A stretch of 64,000 bases of DNA, from contig OY770025.1 in assembly GCA_963669435.1 (NCBI GenBank), forward strand, positions 2,232,001-2,296,000, written 5' to 3'. This DNA is from CALJFL01 sp963669435 (lineage in GTDB: Bacteria > Pseudomonadota > Gammaproteobacteria > Pseudomonadales > Halieaceae). Below are positions 8,044-15,851 of the stretch, piece after piece (within the stretch, counting starts at the first letter, position 1; each line of letters starts with the position of its first letter). Under the pieces are notes generated by a model. It was not told the origin of the DNA, did no database searches, and was given only the letters and a program-made list of their open reading frames with translations. The position numbers were made by a program, and so were the translations under genes.

Positions 8044-9183
8044 TTGCGAATTCATGAGTGGCTCAAGACCCTGGCCAGCCAGGGTGGATCAGACCTCTAC
8101 CTAAGCACCGGTGCGCCGCCCTGCGCCAAGTTCCAGGGGCAGCTCAAGCCGATCGACAGCACCATCATGCAGCCGGGCGATATCAAGGAAATCGCCTACG
8201 AGATCATGGACGACACGCAGACGGCCGAGTTCGAGCAGGAGCTGGAAATGAACCTGGCACTGTCGATTTCGAACTATGGCCGCTTTCGCGTCAATATTTT
8301 TCTGCAGCGCAACGAGGTAGCAATCGTCGCGCGCAACATTGTTGCCGATATTCCAAATTGGCAGGATTTGCGCTTGCCGGAAATTCTTACCGACGTGGTC
8401 ATGCGCAAGCGCGGACTGCTGCTATTCGTGGGTGCGACGGGCTCGGGTAAATCCACGTCGCTGGCGGCGCTGATCGATTACCGCAACAGTAACAGCAGCG
8501 GTCATATTGTCACCATCGAAGACCCGGTCGAATATGTGCACAACCACAAGAAGTCCATCATCAATCAACGTGAAGTCGGGGTGGACACGCGCAACTGGCA
8601 CAACGCGCTCAAAAACACCCTGCGCCAGGCGCCGGATGTCATCCTGATTGGTGAGATACGTGACCGTGAGACCATGGAGCATGCCATTGCTTTTGCGGAA
8701 ACCGGGCACCTGTGTATCTCTACCCTGCACGCCAATAACGCTAACCAGGCACTGGATCGCATCATCAATTTCTTCCCCGAAGAAAGGCGGGCGCAGCTGT
8801 TGATGGATCTGTCGCTCAATATTCAGTCCATTGTATCCCAGCGCCTGATTCCCACGCTCGATGGTAAACGCTGCGCTGCTATCGAGGTGTTACTGGGAAC
8901 GCCCATGGTTGCCGACCTTGTGCTCAAGGGCGATATCGACGGCATCAAAGAGGTGATGGAAAAGTCCGAGAACATCGGTATGAAAACCTTCGACGGTGCC
9001 CTGTTTGACTTGTATCGCGAAGGGATGATCAGCGAGGACGAGGCGCTGCGCAATGCCGACTCGCCCAACAATGTGCGCCTGAAAATTAAATTTGCCAAAG
9101 AGGGCGTTGACCCGGACGAAGACGAGTCCATGGGGTTCAGCCTGGAGAGCCTGGAAGAGGAAGAAGAATCCTCCATGTATTAG
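8044..9183 (+). CDS. pilU: PilU-like type IV pilus retraction ATPase
   Basis: Cytoplasmic secretion-type ATPase of 379 aa, close in length and sequence to Pseudomonas PilU, which assists PilT in pilus retraction. The N-terminal part has GGSDLYLSTGAPP and GRFRVNIFLQRN; the motor domain has Walker A GATGSGKSTS, an Asp box in IVTIEDPVEYVH, Walker B VILIGEIRDRETM, the His box STLHANNANQALDRIINFFP, and IEVLLGTP. The acidic tail (EEEEES) is typical of PilU rather than PilT. The start chosen is TTG 8044 with GGAG seven bases upstream; GTG/ATG codons further up would add about 19 residues without homology. No other pilus gene is nearby. Confidence 0.88.
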   Translation: MRIHEWLKTLASQGGSDLYLSTGAPPCAKFQGQLKPIDSTIMQPGDIKEIAYEIMDDTQTAEFEQELEMNLALSISNYGRFRVNIFLQRNEVAIVARNIVADIPNWQDLRLPEILTDVVMRKRGLLLFVGATGSGKSTSLAALIDYRNSNSSGHIVTIEDPVEYVHNHKKSIINQREVGVDTRNWHNALKNTLRQAPDVILIGEIRDRETMEHAIAFAETGHLCISTLHANNANQALDRIINFFPEERRAQLLMDLSLNIQSIVSQRLIPTLDGKRCAAIEVLLGTPMVADLVLKGDIDGIKEVMEKSENIGMKTFDGALFDLYREGMISEDEALRNADSPNNVRLKIKFAKEGVDPDEDESMGFSLESLEEEEESSMY

Positions 9184-9482
9184 CCCGGAAATTGCACCAG
9201 CACAGTCTTTAATCGCAACTCTAAACTGCTGTTGCAGGACTGATCGTGATATCCGCTGAGGTACAATTTGTAACCGAATTTCTTGGCCAGTTTTTCACTT
9301 GATCTGGACCACTCTGGTCGCACGTGCTCGCTCCGACGCTGCTACGGCAGCGTTTACGCTCACGAGCACGACCAGAGAGGCCCACCTCGGCGCGAAATTC
9401 CTGCCCGCTGGCACAAATTCCGGGCTAGGCCCTGGTGCGGTGGAGTTGCGGTCTCGCTTTTCGCGCCCGCCTGCCTCGTTAC
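9184..9482. other. Intergenic region with long imperfect palindrome
   Basis: About 300 bp between the convergent pilU-like and PilZ genes. It holds no supportable gene; its main feature is the inverted repeat at 9312-9377. Confidence 0.7.
9312..9377. repeat. Long imperfect inverted repeat between convergent genes
   Basis: CTCTGGTCG (9312-9320) is the exact complement of CGACCAGAG (9369-9377), and ACGCTGC (9336-9342) of GCAGCGT (9347-9353), leaving a TACG loop. The arms between are partly complementary (a GTGCTCG/CGAGCAC pair offset by a bulge). The whole can fold into a 66-nt hairpin. It could be a bidirectional terminator, though no T run is seen, or a REP-like element. Confidence 0.75.
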
Positions 9483-9842
9483 TCAGCCTTCCAGCTTGGC
9501 GACCAGGTCATACCACTGATCGACGTCCGTATCGCTGGCGTCGAGTAGTTCAAAGCCCGCTGTCCAGCGGTTGTCCGCATTGGCCGCCGGCAAGCACCAT
9601 TTCACTTCGCCAGCCAGGTACAGGGTGTCGTGATCGGCAGAGAGCTCAACCCCGATTTGCAAGATAGCGCCGATCGTTAGGGATTGATCCAGTTCCAGGC
9701 GCAGTCCCCGACGTGAAATATCCAGGGTTTTACAGCGCACCAACTCGGCGCTCTCGCCGGTGCCGGTACCGGATGACCTGAGCTCGAGAAATACGGTGTT
9801 CTCCAGGCTCAGCCGCAAATACTTACGTTGTTCATCGGTCAT
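9483..9842 (-). CDS. PilZ domain protein (probable c-di-GMP receptor)
   Basis: Protein of 119 aa made of one PilZ domain. Both c-di-GMP binding signatures are visible: an RxxxR motif (RKYLR) near the N-terminus and D-x-S-x-x-G (DISRRG) about 35 residues later. This implies c-di-GMP binding; the output is unknown. The start is ATG 9840-9842 (MTDEQRKYL), overlapping the last codons of the DUF1631 gene by 11 bp, so translational coupling is likely. It is the last gene of the VWA / zinc ribbon / DUF1631 / PilZ run. Confidence 0.88.
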   Translation of the reverse strand: MTDEQRKYLRLSLENTVFLELRSSGTGTGESAELVRCKTLDISRRGLRLELDQSLTIGAILQIGVELSADHDTLYLAGEVKWCLPAANADNRWTAGFELLDASDTDVDQWYDLVAKLEG

Positions 9843-11895
9843 TTTCGTTGTTCTCCCACACCGGCCGGTGGTCACCGCGACGGGCACGATCTACCTCGTC
9901 CCTGAAGTTTGAGCGGGTCTCGAGGATGTCGACCAGGCCCTGTTCAATCAGTTGGGACAACTCTTCACTGCTATGCTGGCGAAGTTTGACGCCTTCGCGG
10001 TTCACAAATATGTAGCTGTTGAGCTTGCGGTCGTGGACCGCGAGTTTAGCCATCACCGGTGTCTCCCCGTCGTGGAAACCAAGCCAGGTTCCCATGGGGA
10101 TGCTCATTTCACCGTCCTTCGGTGGCGGTGTCGTGGGCGGTGCCATGGGCGGTGGAGGGGGTGGCTCGGGCGGGGGTACCAGATCTACAGCTTCGGTATC
10201 CACCCGTTCCGACTGTTGTTGCATCCAGCGTTGCTGATCGGCGGACAGCGTCTCGTCCGCAGCGGCTGAGGTTCGCGTGGGAGCGGCCTGCTCCGTAGTT
10301 GTATCGGCTTTAGAGGCTGGTGGTTGTTCGGGCGTGTCGTGTAGATCGAGTTCCAGTGAGTCTTCCGGCGTGGCAGCCGATAACTCCACCCCGGTTTCTT
10401 CCGTATCCCGTGTCGATTCCGTCGGTGTCACGGGCAGTGGTTCAGGCTCTGGTTCTGGTTCAGGCTCCGGTTCTGGCTCAGAGTCTGCCGGGGGCGCGCT
10501 GAGATATTCCGGTTCCGGTGCGGGTGCTTCAGGCGCCTGATCGGCAACGGCCTCAAGTTGCTGTGCATCTTCGATACCAGCCGCATGTAGCAGGCAGAGG
10601 CTGAACCCCGCGCCCTGCTCAATAGCTGTCGCCCTGCCATCGGCGATCATAGATGCGAACTCGGAGATGCTCACATCCAGGGCCTTAACACCCGAGCGAT
10701 TGCTAAATAGCAGTGCCTGTCTGGCGTCACTGATTGCCGCCAGCTGCAAGCGCAGGGTTTGTTCCTTGAGCTGCAGCACGTACCAGGTTTCTACCTCTAA
10801 GTTCTGATGATCGGGAGCCACATCCGTCGGATCGAGCTCGCCATTGTCTTCCACACCAATGTCTTCCATCGGTATTGGTTCGGCAGGGGAGCGCTCCAGG
10901 TCCTGCTGCCGCAGTAAACGCAGGTGCACAAATTCCACCACGCTCAGGGAGTCGTCAACGGCGTCCGTGTCGTGCTGCAGACTCAATAGCCAGCGGCGCA
11001 TATTCTTCGGTAACTTGGTCGCCAATTCGAACAGTACCTTGCGCCGTTCACTGTCTTCGGCCTCGTAGGGTTGCACCGACTGCAGCAAGGTCCGGGTGGT
11101 AGCCTGCATCTGTTGCCATTCGCTGGACTCGGCACCAAACTTGAGCAGTACCAACTGCGCACTTTCATACCAGTCACCGCTGAGAAACTCGTTGATCGCC
11201 GCTGGCAGGGACTGCCCCTCCAGGCAGTCGTTGATCATTTTCGCGGCCCCGGTCTTTGCCGCCAGGGTGCGCTCCCGACCACTTTCGGTCTCCACTGCCC
11301 GCTGGCGCATACGGTTGGCGCGGGCCAGGTCGCGCTCCGCCATTTTGACCAGGGAGTCGGCTAAGGCGTCGAGATCCAGGTCTTGATTGTCGAACCAGCC
11401 GCGCGCTGCCGTGGAAGAAGTATCAACCTGGTCCTTGAGGGCCTGGCCCGCTCGCCCCAGGCTGGCCTGCCAGCCGACCCCGGTATCCTGCACCGCATCA
11501 AGCATGCGCTGGAGCGGGTGGGTACCGACGGTAAAAAACCCCGGATCACTGATCGCCACTGCACCCACCAGGGGTTTTAGCTGCTGTAGCGGTTGCAGCA
11601 ACTCCTCGTCGAGCGTGTAACGCGCCTCCCACAGGTCCCAGGCTGCGCTCACCCAACGCAGGATCGCATGGTGTTCGGGCATGGGCGCGGCGGGGTCTCC
11701 GATGGCCTCGGTTTGAGCGTCTATACCGGTGATCAGATCCTGGTCATAGACAGTGATCTTGCCGAGGTAATCCACGAGCTCAGCCGGGGACAGATAGTCC
11801 CTGCCAGCTGACTGCCCACCAGCCTCGCCGAGATGTTCAATTACCGAAGCCCGGATCGAGCAGGACAGGGGTATTTGGCTGGCGTCGAGGCTCAC
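9832..11895 (-). CDS. DUF1631 family protein
   Basis: Cytoplasmic protein of about 687 aa with no signal or membrane segment. The family signature is seen in DPGFFTVGTHPLQRMLDAV near the N-terminal third and in the C-terminal module GTWLGFHDGETPVMAKLA followed by YIFVNREGVK. That C-terminal part resembles the small barrel that often accompanies PilZ-like regulators. Between them lies a low-complexity linker with seven Glu-Pro dipeptides (10438-10479) and a proline-rich stretch (about 10121-10180). The start is taken as GTG 11893-11895, which overlaps the stop of the upstream gene (GTGA). The function of DUF1631 is not established; coupling to a PilZ gene suggests c-di-GMP signalling. Confidence 0.82.
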   Translation of the reverse strand: MSLDASQIPLSCSIRASVIEHLGEAGGQSAGRDYLSPAELVDYLGKITVYDQDLITGIDAQTEAIGDPAAPMPEHHAILRWVSAAWDLWEARYTLDEELLQPLQQLKPLVGAVAISDPGFFTVGTHPLQRMLDAVQDTGVGWQASLGRAGQALKDQVDTSSTAARGWFDNQDLDLDALADSLVKMAERDLARANRMRQRAVETESGRERTLAAKTGAAKMINDCLEGQSLPAAINEFLSGDWYESAQLVLLKFGAESSEWQQMQATTRTLLQSVQPYEAEDSERRKVLFELATKLPKNMRRWLLSLQHDTDAVDDSLSVVEFVHLRLLRQQDLERSPAEPIPMEDIGVEDNGELDPTDVAPDHQNLEVETWYVLQLKEQTLRLQLAAISDARQALLFSNRSGVKALDVSISEFASMIADGRATAIEQGAGFSLCLLHAAGIEDAQQLEAVADQAPEAPAPEPEYLSAPPADSEPEPEPEPEPEPEPLPVTPTESTRDTEETGVELSAATPEDSLELDLHDTPEQPPASKADTTTEQAAPTRTSAAADETLSADQQRWMQQQSERVDTEAVDLVPPPEPPPPPPMAPPTTPPPKDGEMSIPMGTWLGFHDGETPVMAKLAVHDRKLNSYIFVNREGVKLRQHSSEELSQLIEQGLVDILETRSNFRDEVDRARRGDHRPVWENNENDR

Positions 11896-12089
11896 TGCAG
11901 TAACTTCCACACCACCAGGCCGATGAACACAGCCCACACGGTAATTAATATTTGTACCCTGAGTTTGCTCGGGGGAGGCGCCTCTTCCCTCCGCTTGCTG
12001 CGCCCAAAATTGTAGGAACCACAGGCGGGGCATTCTCCGGATGGTCCGGTGGTAGCCCCTCGAAACGAACAGTCACGGCAGGCGTACAT
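11892..12089 (-). CDS. Small zinc-ribbon protein with C-terminal membrane helix
   Basis: Protein of 65 aa, not assigned to a named family. It has two CxxC pairs (C4/C7 and C20/C23) that would form a zinc ribbon, a basic linker (SKRR), and a hydrophobic segment at about residues 44-64 that should anchor it in the inner membrane with the ribbon in the cytoplasm. The start ATG 12087-12089 shares one base with the TGA of the VWA gene, and its own TGA overlaps the GTG start of the DUF1631 gene. These tight overlaps on both sides argue that it is a real gene working with its neighbours. Confidence 0.8.
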   Translation of the reverse strand: MYACRDCSFRGATTGPSGECPACGSYNFGRSKRREEAPPPSKLRVQILITVWAVFIGLVVWKLLQ

Positions 12090-13522
12090 CAGCTCGTACT
12101 CTTGAGCAACTGGTCGATGATCCGTTCCAGCTGCTTCAGGTTGTTGCACTCGGCAGTAAAATGACTGGCCTTTTGATACCGCAACATCTCTGAATCACCG
12201 GTGCCCCAGGCCCGGCGGGATTCAGGGTTCAACCAGATAACCTGCTTGCTGCGTTGATAAACACTCTGCATGATTTCCAGCTTGGGATCGCCACCATTGT
12301 TGCGAGCGTCGCCAAGAATGATGACGGTGGTGCTGCTGTTGATGTCATCCAGCGCGAGTGCAGCGAAGTCTTCCAGGCTGCCGCCATAGTCGGTGGCGCC
12401 GCCGTACTTCCAGTTCACCAGTTCGATGGCCTGTTCTAACTCGTGGTCACGGAACAAGTCGCTCACTTCCCCCAGGTGGCTGGAGAAAGCGAAGCTGCGG
12501 ACTTTTGGCAGCACATCCTGCAGACTGTAAAGAAACATCAGCAGGAACTTGGCATAGGCTGCCACCGAGCCACTGACGTCGCAGACCGCCAGAATTTGTG
12601 GCTTCTTGCGGCGCGTTTTGCGCCAGTAGGTATTGAATAGCACCCCGTCAGTCGCCGCGCCGCTGCGCAGGGTTTTGCCCATGTTGAGCTGTCCGCGTTT
12701 GGTGGAACGCTGCTTGCGCGAGTAGCGGGCCGCCAGTTTTCTGGCCATTTTCTGCACCAGCTCGTGTACCCGGTCCAGGTACTGCCGTTCGATATTGTTC
12801 AGGCGGGTCTTACTGAGAATCTCTTCCATGAACTGCCGGTTGCGACCCTCGGCGTGCAGCAGATACTCGTGCTCCACGTAGTCGCGTACTTGCTCGCGCA
12901 GAATATCCCGATACCGTTGCAGCTCCGCCAGGGCGGGACTGTCCTGCTGTTCAAGTTCGATGACGGCCTGACGGATGTGCTGCTCACCTAACTCATCGAG
13001 GATCCTGCGGGTGAACTGGCCACGCTGTGTGAACATCTGAATCTGTTGTAGACCAACCGATTCACCGGCGCGGGTCATGGCTAAACTGAGCGCGTTGCGG
13101 TCGTTATTGAGCAGGTTTTGCATCAACTCTGACTGCATCAGCTCGGCCAGTTGGGGAGATTGCTCTGCGGCCTCGGCGAGCAGCTCCTGCGCGCTTTCAC
13201 CCGCGCTTTGCTCTAACTGAGAGGGTGCTTCGGGTTCCTGTCCCAATTCCTCCGCGTCGGTGTCTTCGTCGACGCCTTGTTGCTCGGTTGCCCCGGAAAA
13301 ATCCGCAAGTTCGACGCTGAAATAGCGATCGAAACAGCGTTCAAAGACCAGCTCTTCCGCCGGCGTTTTTGCCAGCGCCATCGATAATCCGTCGCGCAGT
13401 CGCACGCGGTTGCTGTAACCGAGACTGGCCGCCACGTCCATGGCATCCAGGGTTTCTGCCGGAGATACCCGAATATCGTGGCTGCGCAGCAACTGGATAA
13501 AATTGACGAGATTGGTCTGCAT
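12089..13522 (-). CDS. VWA domain protein, CoxE-like
   Basis: Protein of 477 aa. The C-terminal third is a von Willebrand factor A domain with a complete metal-ion-dependent adhesion site: D315-x-S317-x-S319 in CDVSGSV, T377 in GGATDYGG and D405 in LGDARNN. The N-terminal part is helical with an acidic insert (about residues 80-110). This is the layout of CoxE-like partners of MoxR AAA+ ATPases, which act together in maturing or remodelling enzyme complexes. The MoxR gene lies 211 bp upstream on the same strand, and the zinc-ribbon gene follows with a one-base overlap. The client protein is unknown; no CO dehydrogenase genes are present. Confidence 0.87.
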   Translation of the reverse strand: MQTNLVNFIQLLRSHDIRVSPAETLDAMDVAASLGYSNRVRLRDGLSMALAKTPAEELVFERCFDRYFSVELADFSGATEQQGVDEDTDAEELGQEPEAPSQLEQSAGESAQELLAEAAEQSPQLAELMQSELMQNLLNNDRNALSLAMTRAGESVGLQQIQMFTQRGQFTRRILDELGEQHIRQAVIELEQQDSPALAELQRYRDILREQVRDYVEHEYLLHAEGRNRQFMEEILSKTRLNNIERQYLDRVHELVQKMARKLAARYSRKQRSTKRGQLNMGKTLRSGAATDGVLFNTYWRKTRRKKPQILAVCDVSGSVAAYAKFLLMFLYSLQDVLPKVRSFAFSSHLGEVSDLFRDHELEQAIELVNWKYGGATDYGGSLEDFAALALDDINSSTTVIILGDARNNGGDPKLEIMQSVYQRSKQVIWLNPESRRAWGTGDSEMLRYQKASHFTAECNNLKQLERIIDQLLKSTS

Positions 13523-13582
13523 TGCTCCCTGTGGCCATCAATTGCAGTCGCTTACACTTTACCGCAACCACGCCCTGAAAAG

Positions 13583-13613
13583 TCCCCCGGCTAAGCCGTC
13601 CGTGGGGGATTTT
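13583..13613. terminator. Hairpin between moxR-like and VWA genes
   Basis: TCCCCC (13583-13588) pairs with GGGGGA (13604-13609); TTTT follows on the plus strand, and CTTTTC follows on the minus strand. It lies in the 211-bp gap inside the MoxR-VWA run and could attenuate read-through from moxR into the VWA gene. Confidence 0.5.
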
Positions 13614-13733
13614 CGGTAGAAATTGATTGTTTTTTGGCCAATTTGTGACCCGTATCCACTCCGTTGGCCATGATGTCGGGGCTGGTCGAACTTATGCCTG
13701 TGAGAGTAACCGGACCTAACAGTGGCTAGAGGA

Positions 13734-14663
13734 TCAGGGTTTCAGCAGGGTGCGTACCTCAGCCTCGGTGGTCTCAATGTCTTCCTCGAATTTCAGCAGC
13801 ACATTGAGGGTGCTGCTGATGAGCTCTTCGTCCAACTTGTCTGCGTGCAACAGCAGCAGACTGCGAGCCCAGTCGATGGTCTCGGAGATGGCGGGGGATT
13901 TCTTCAGGTCGAGTTCGCGCAGAGAGTGTACAAATTCAACCAACTGGTGCCGTAATACCTCGTCTATCTCAGGAACCCGGCTGCGCACAATGCGCTCTTC
14001 CAACTCGACGCTCGGAAAGGGGATGTACAGGTGCAGGCAACGCCGTTTCAAGGCATCGCTGATATCCCGGGTATTGTTACTGGTGAGAAATACCATGGGC
14101 GCTGTGCGCGCCTTCACGGTGCCGATTTCCGGAATGGAAACCTGGTAGTCCGATAAAATTTCCAACAACAGGGATTCAAACTCAAAGTCGGATTTGTCGA
14201 CTTCGTCGATCAACAATATGGCGCCTTTCTCCTCCCGCATGGCTTTCAGCAGTGGGCGTGGTTCCAGGAAGTCCTCGGAGTAAAAGATGTCGCCAAACTG
14301 GTGGAGGCGCTCGACCGACTCTGCGAGGCCGGTGGCGCCTTGCAGCAGATCCCCCAGCTTCTCCTTGAGCACCTGGGTGTAGAGCAACTGCTTGCCGTAT
14401 TTCCATTCGTACAGTGCCTTCGCCTCGTCCAGCCCCTCGTAGCACTGCAGGCGAATTAACGGTAACTCCAGCAACATCGCCGAGGTTTTGGCCAGCTCGG
14501 TTTTACCCACCCCCGGCGGACCCTCGACGAGAATCGGCTTACGTAGTTTAAAGGCGAGAAAGACCGCTGTAGCGATCTTCGGGCTGCATATATAGCCAAA
14601 AGACTCGAAACCGCGTTCAATTTCTTCCACGTTGGAAAGCTGTGGGAAGTCCAGGGTGTTCAC
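13734..14663 (-). CDS. MoxR family AAA+ ATPase
   Basis: Cytoplasmic ATPase of 309 aa. Walker A is GPPGVGKTE (residues 48-56), Walker B ILLIDEVDK (149-157), sensor 1 FLTSNNTRD, and the arginine-finger area DALKRRCLHLYIPFP. MoxR ATPases pair with VWA proteins as chaperone-like machines that insert cofactors or activate complexes. Here the CoxE-like VWA gene follows downstream. The start is GTG 14661-14663 (MNTLDFPQLS) with GAGG about eight bases upstream. Confidence 0.92.
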   Translation of the reverse strand: MNTLDFPQLSNVEEIERGFESFGYICSPKIATAVFLAFKLRKPILVEGPPGVGKTELAKTSAMLLELPLIRLQCYEGLDEAKALYEWKYGKQLLYTQVLKEKLGDLLQGATGLAESVERLHQFGDIFYSEDFLEPRPLLKAMREEKGAILLIDEVDKSDFEFESLLLEILSDYQVSIPEIGTVKARTAPMVFLTSNNTRDISDALKRRCLHLYIPFPSVELEERIVRSRVPEIDEVLRHQLVEFVHSLRELDLKKSPAISETIDWARSLLLLHADKLDEELISSTLNVLLKFEEDIETTEAEVRTLLKP

Positions 14664-14708
14664 AGGGTTACCTCAGGGAGAGACGGTGCATTATAGGGCA
14701 GCGGTGCC

Positions 14709-15716
14709 CTAGCCTCCCGTCATATTCATAAAACGGACAATTTCCGGTTCGCCGGCATTGTCGAAGAAATGGCGCTCGGGCTTGATGGCCATGGCATCCA
14801 CGATCTGTTGTTTGAGTGAATCCAGGCTGGCATTGCCGTCACGCAGCACTGCGCGCAGGTCGACGGAGTGCTCGTTGCCCAGACACAGCAGCAGCCTGCC
14901 TTCGGCGGTCACCCGGACCCGGTTGCACAAGTGGCAGAAATTTTCGCTGTGGGGCGAGATGAATCCTATGCGAGAGGTGCTGTCAGCCATACGGTAGTAG
15001 CGGGCAGGCCCCTGGCTGCCACCGGGGTCGCCCTCCGCGCTTAGTGCGAAGTGAGGCTCGATCATTGCGCGCAATTCCGCGCTGCTGCAGAAACTCAGTT
15101 CGCGGTCGTGTTCGACAATTTTGCCCAGTGGCATTTCCTCGATGAATGCCAAGTCGATGCCGCGCTCGCGGACAAATTTGACCAGGTCAACGACCTCGTC
15201 GTCATTGCGTCCCTTCAGCACTACAGCATTGATCTTGATTGCTTCAAAACCCGCCTCGATGGCAGCGTCGATCCCCGCCACTACCTGGTCCAGCTGGCCG
15301 TGCCGGGTGAGGTGCCTGAATTTGCGCGCCTGCAGGCTGTCAAGGCTGATGTTCAGGCGGCGAACGCCACCCTCACGCAGTGGTACCGCCAGGCGCTGCA
15401 GCTGCGACCCATTGGTGGTCATGACCAGTTCGTCCAACCCCGGGAGCGCACCCAGGCGCTCAACCAGCGACATGATATTGTTGCGTACCAACGGCTCGCC
15501 GCCGGTCAGGCGAATCTTGCGAACGCCCAGCTCGGTGAACGCGACAGCCACCTGGTAGAGTTCTTCGAGTGTCAGCACCTGGGGCTTGGGTACGAAGGTC
15601 ATGTCTTCGGCCATGCAATACACACAACGAAAATCGCAGCGATCGGTCACCGACAGGCGCACGTAATCGACGCGTCGCTGGAATTTATCAATCAGTGTGG
15701 GTGGGAAGTGTGTCAT
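14709..15716 (-). CDS. moaA: GTP 3',8-cyclase MoaA
   Basis: Radical SAM enzyme for the first step of molybdenum cofactor synthesis (GTP to 3',8-cyclo-GTP). At 335 aa it is full length. The N-terminal cluster motif is CxxxCxxC (C27, C31, C34), followed by IRLTGGEPLVR, MTTNG and LNISLDSL. The C-terminal cluster is CxxC-x13-C in CHLCNRVRVTAEGRLLLC, and the chain ends in the conserved GG. No other moa gene is adjacent, and the 5' region is too short for the moa riboswitch known in some proteobacteria. Confidence 0.96.
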   Translation of the reverse strand: MTHFPPTLIDKFQRRVDYVRLSVTDRCDFRCVYCMAEDMTFVPKPQVLTLEELYQVAVAFTELGVRKIRLTGGEPLVRNNIMSLVERLGALPGLDELVMTTNGSQLQRLAVPLREGGVRRLNISLDSLQARKFRHLTRHGQLDQVVAGIDAAIEAGFEAIKINAVVLKGRNDDEVVDLVKFVRERGIDLAFIEEMPLGKIVEHDRELSFCSSAELRAMIEPHFALSAEGDPGGSQGPARYYRMADSTSRIGFISPHSENFCHLCNRVRVTAEGRLLLCLGNEHSVDLRAVLRDGNASLDSLKQQIVDAMAIKPERHFFDNAGEPEIVRFMNMTGG

Positions 15717-15851
15717 GGTGGCACCGATTGTAGTCGTTCGGGCGTCCCTTAGATAGGTGTGACGTTGTGGGCGTTATCGGGCTTTACAGCGGCATTACCA
15801 TGGGACAGGATGGTGCCCAATCGGGGCGGAGACAGAAAAAGGGGCGGCAGT

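Noticed and set aside
10438..10479. Glu-Pro repeat taken as a DNA microsatellite
   Set aside because: Third-base changes between codons show it is kept as protein sequence, so it is described as a linker.
15717..15758. Possible molybdenum cofactor riboswitch before moaA
   Set aside because: The gap is too short to hold the known structure.
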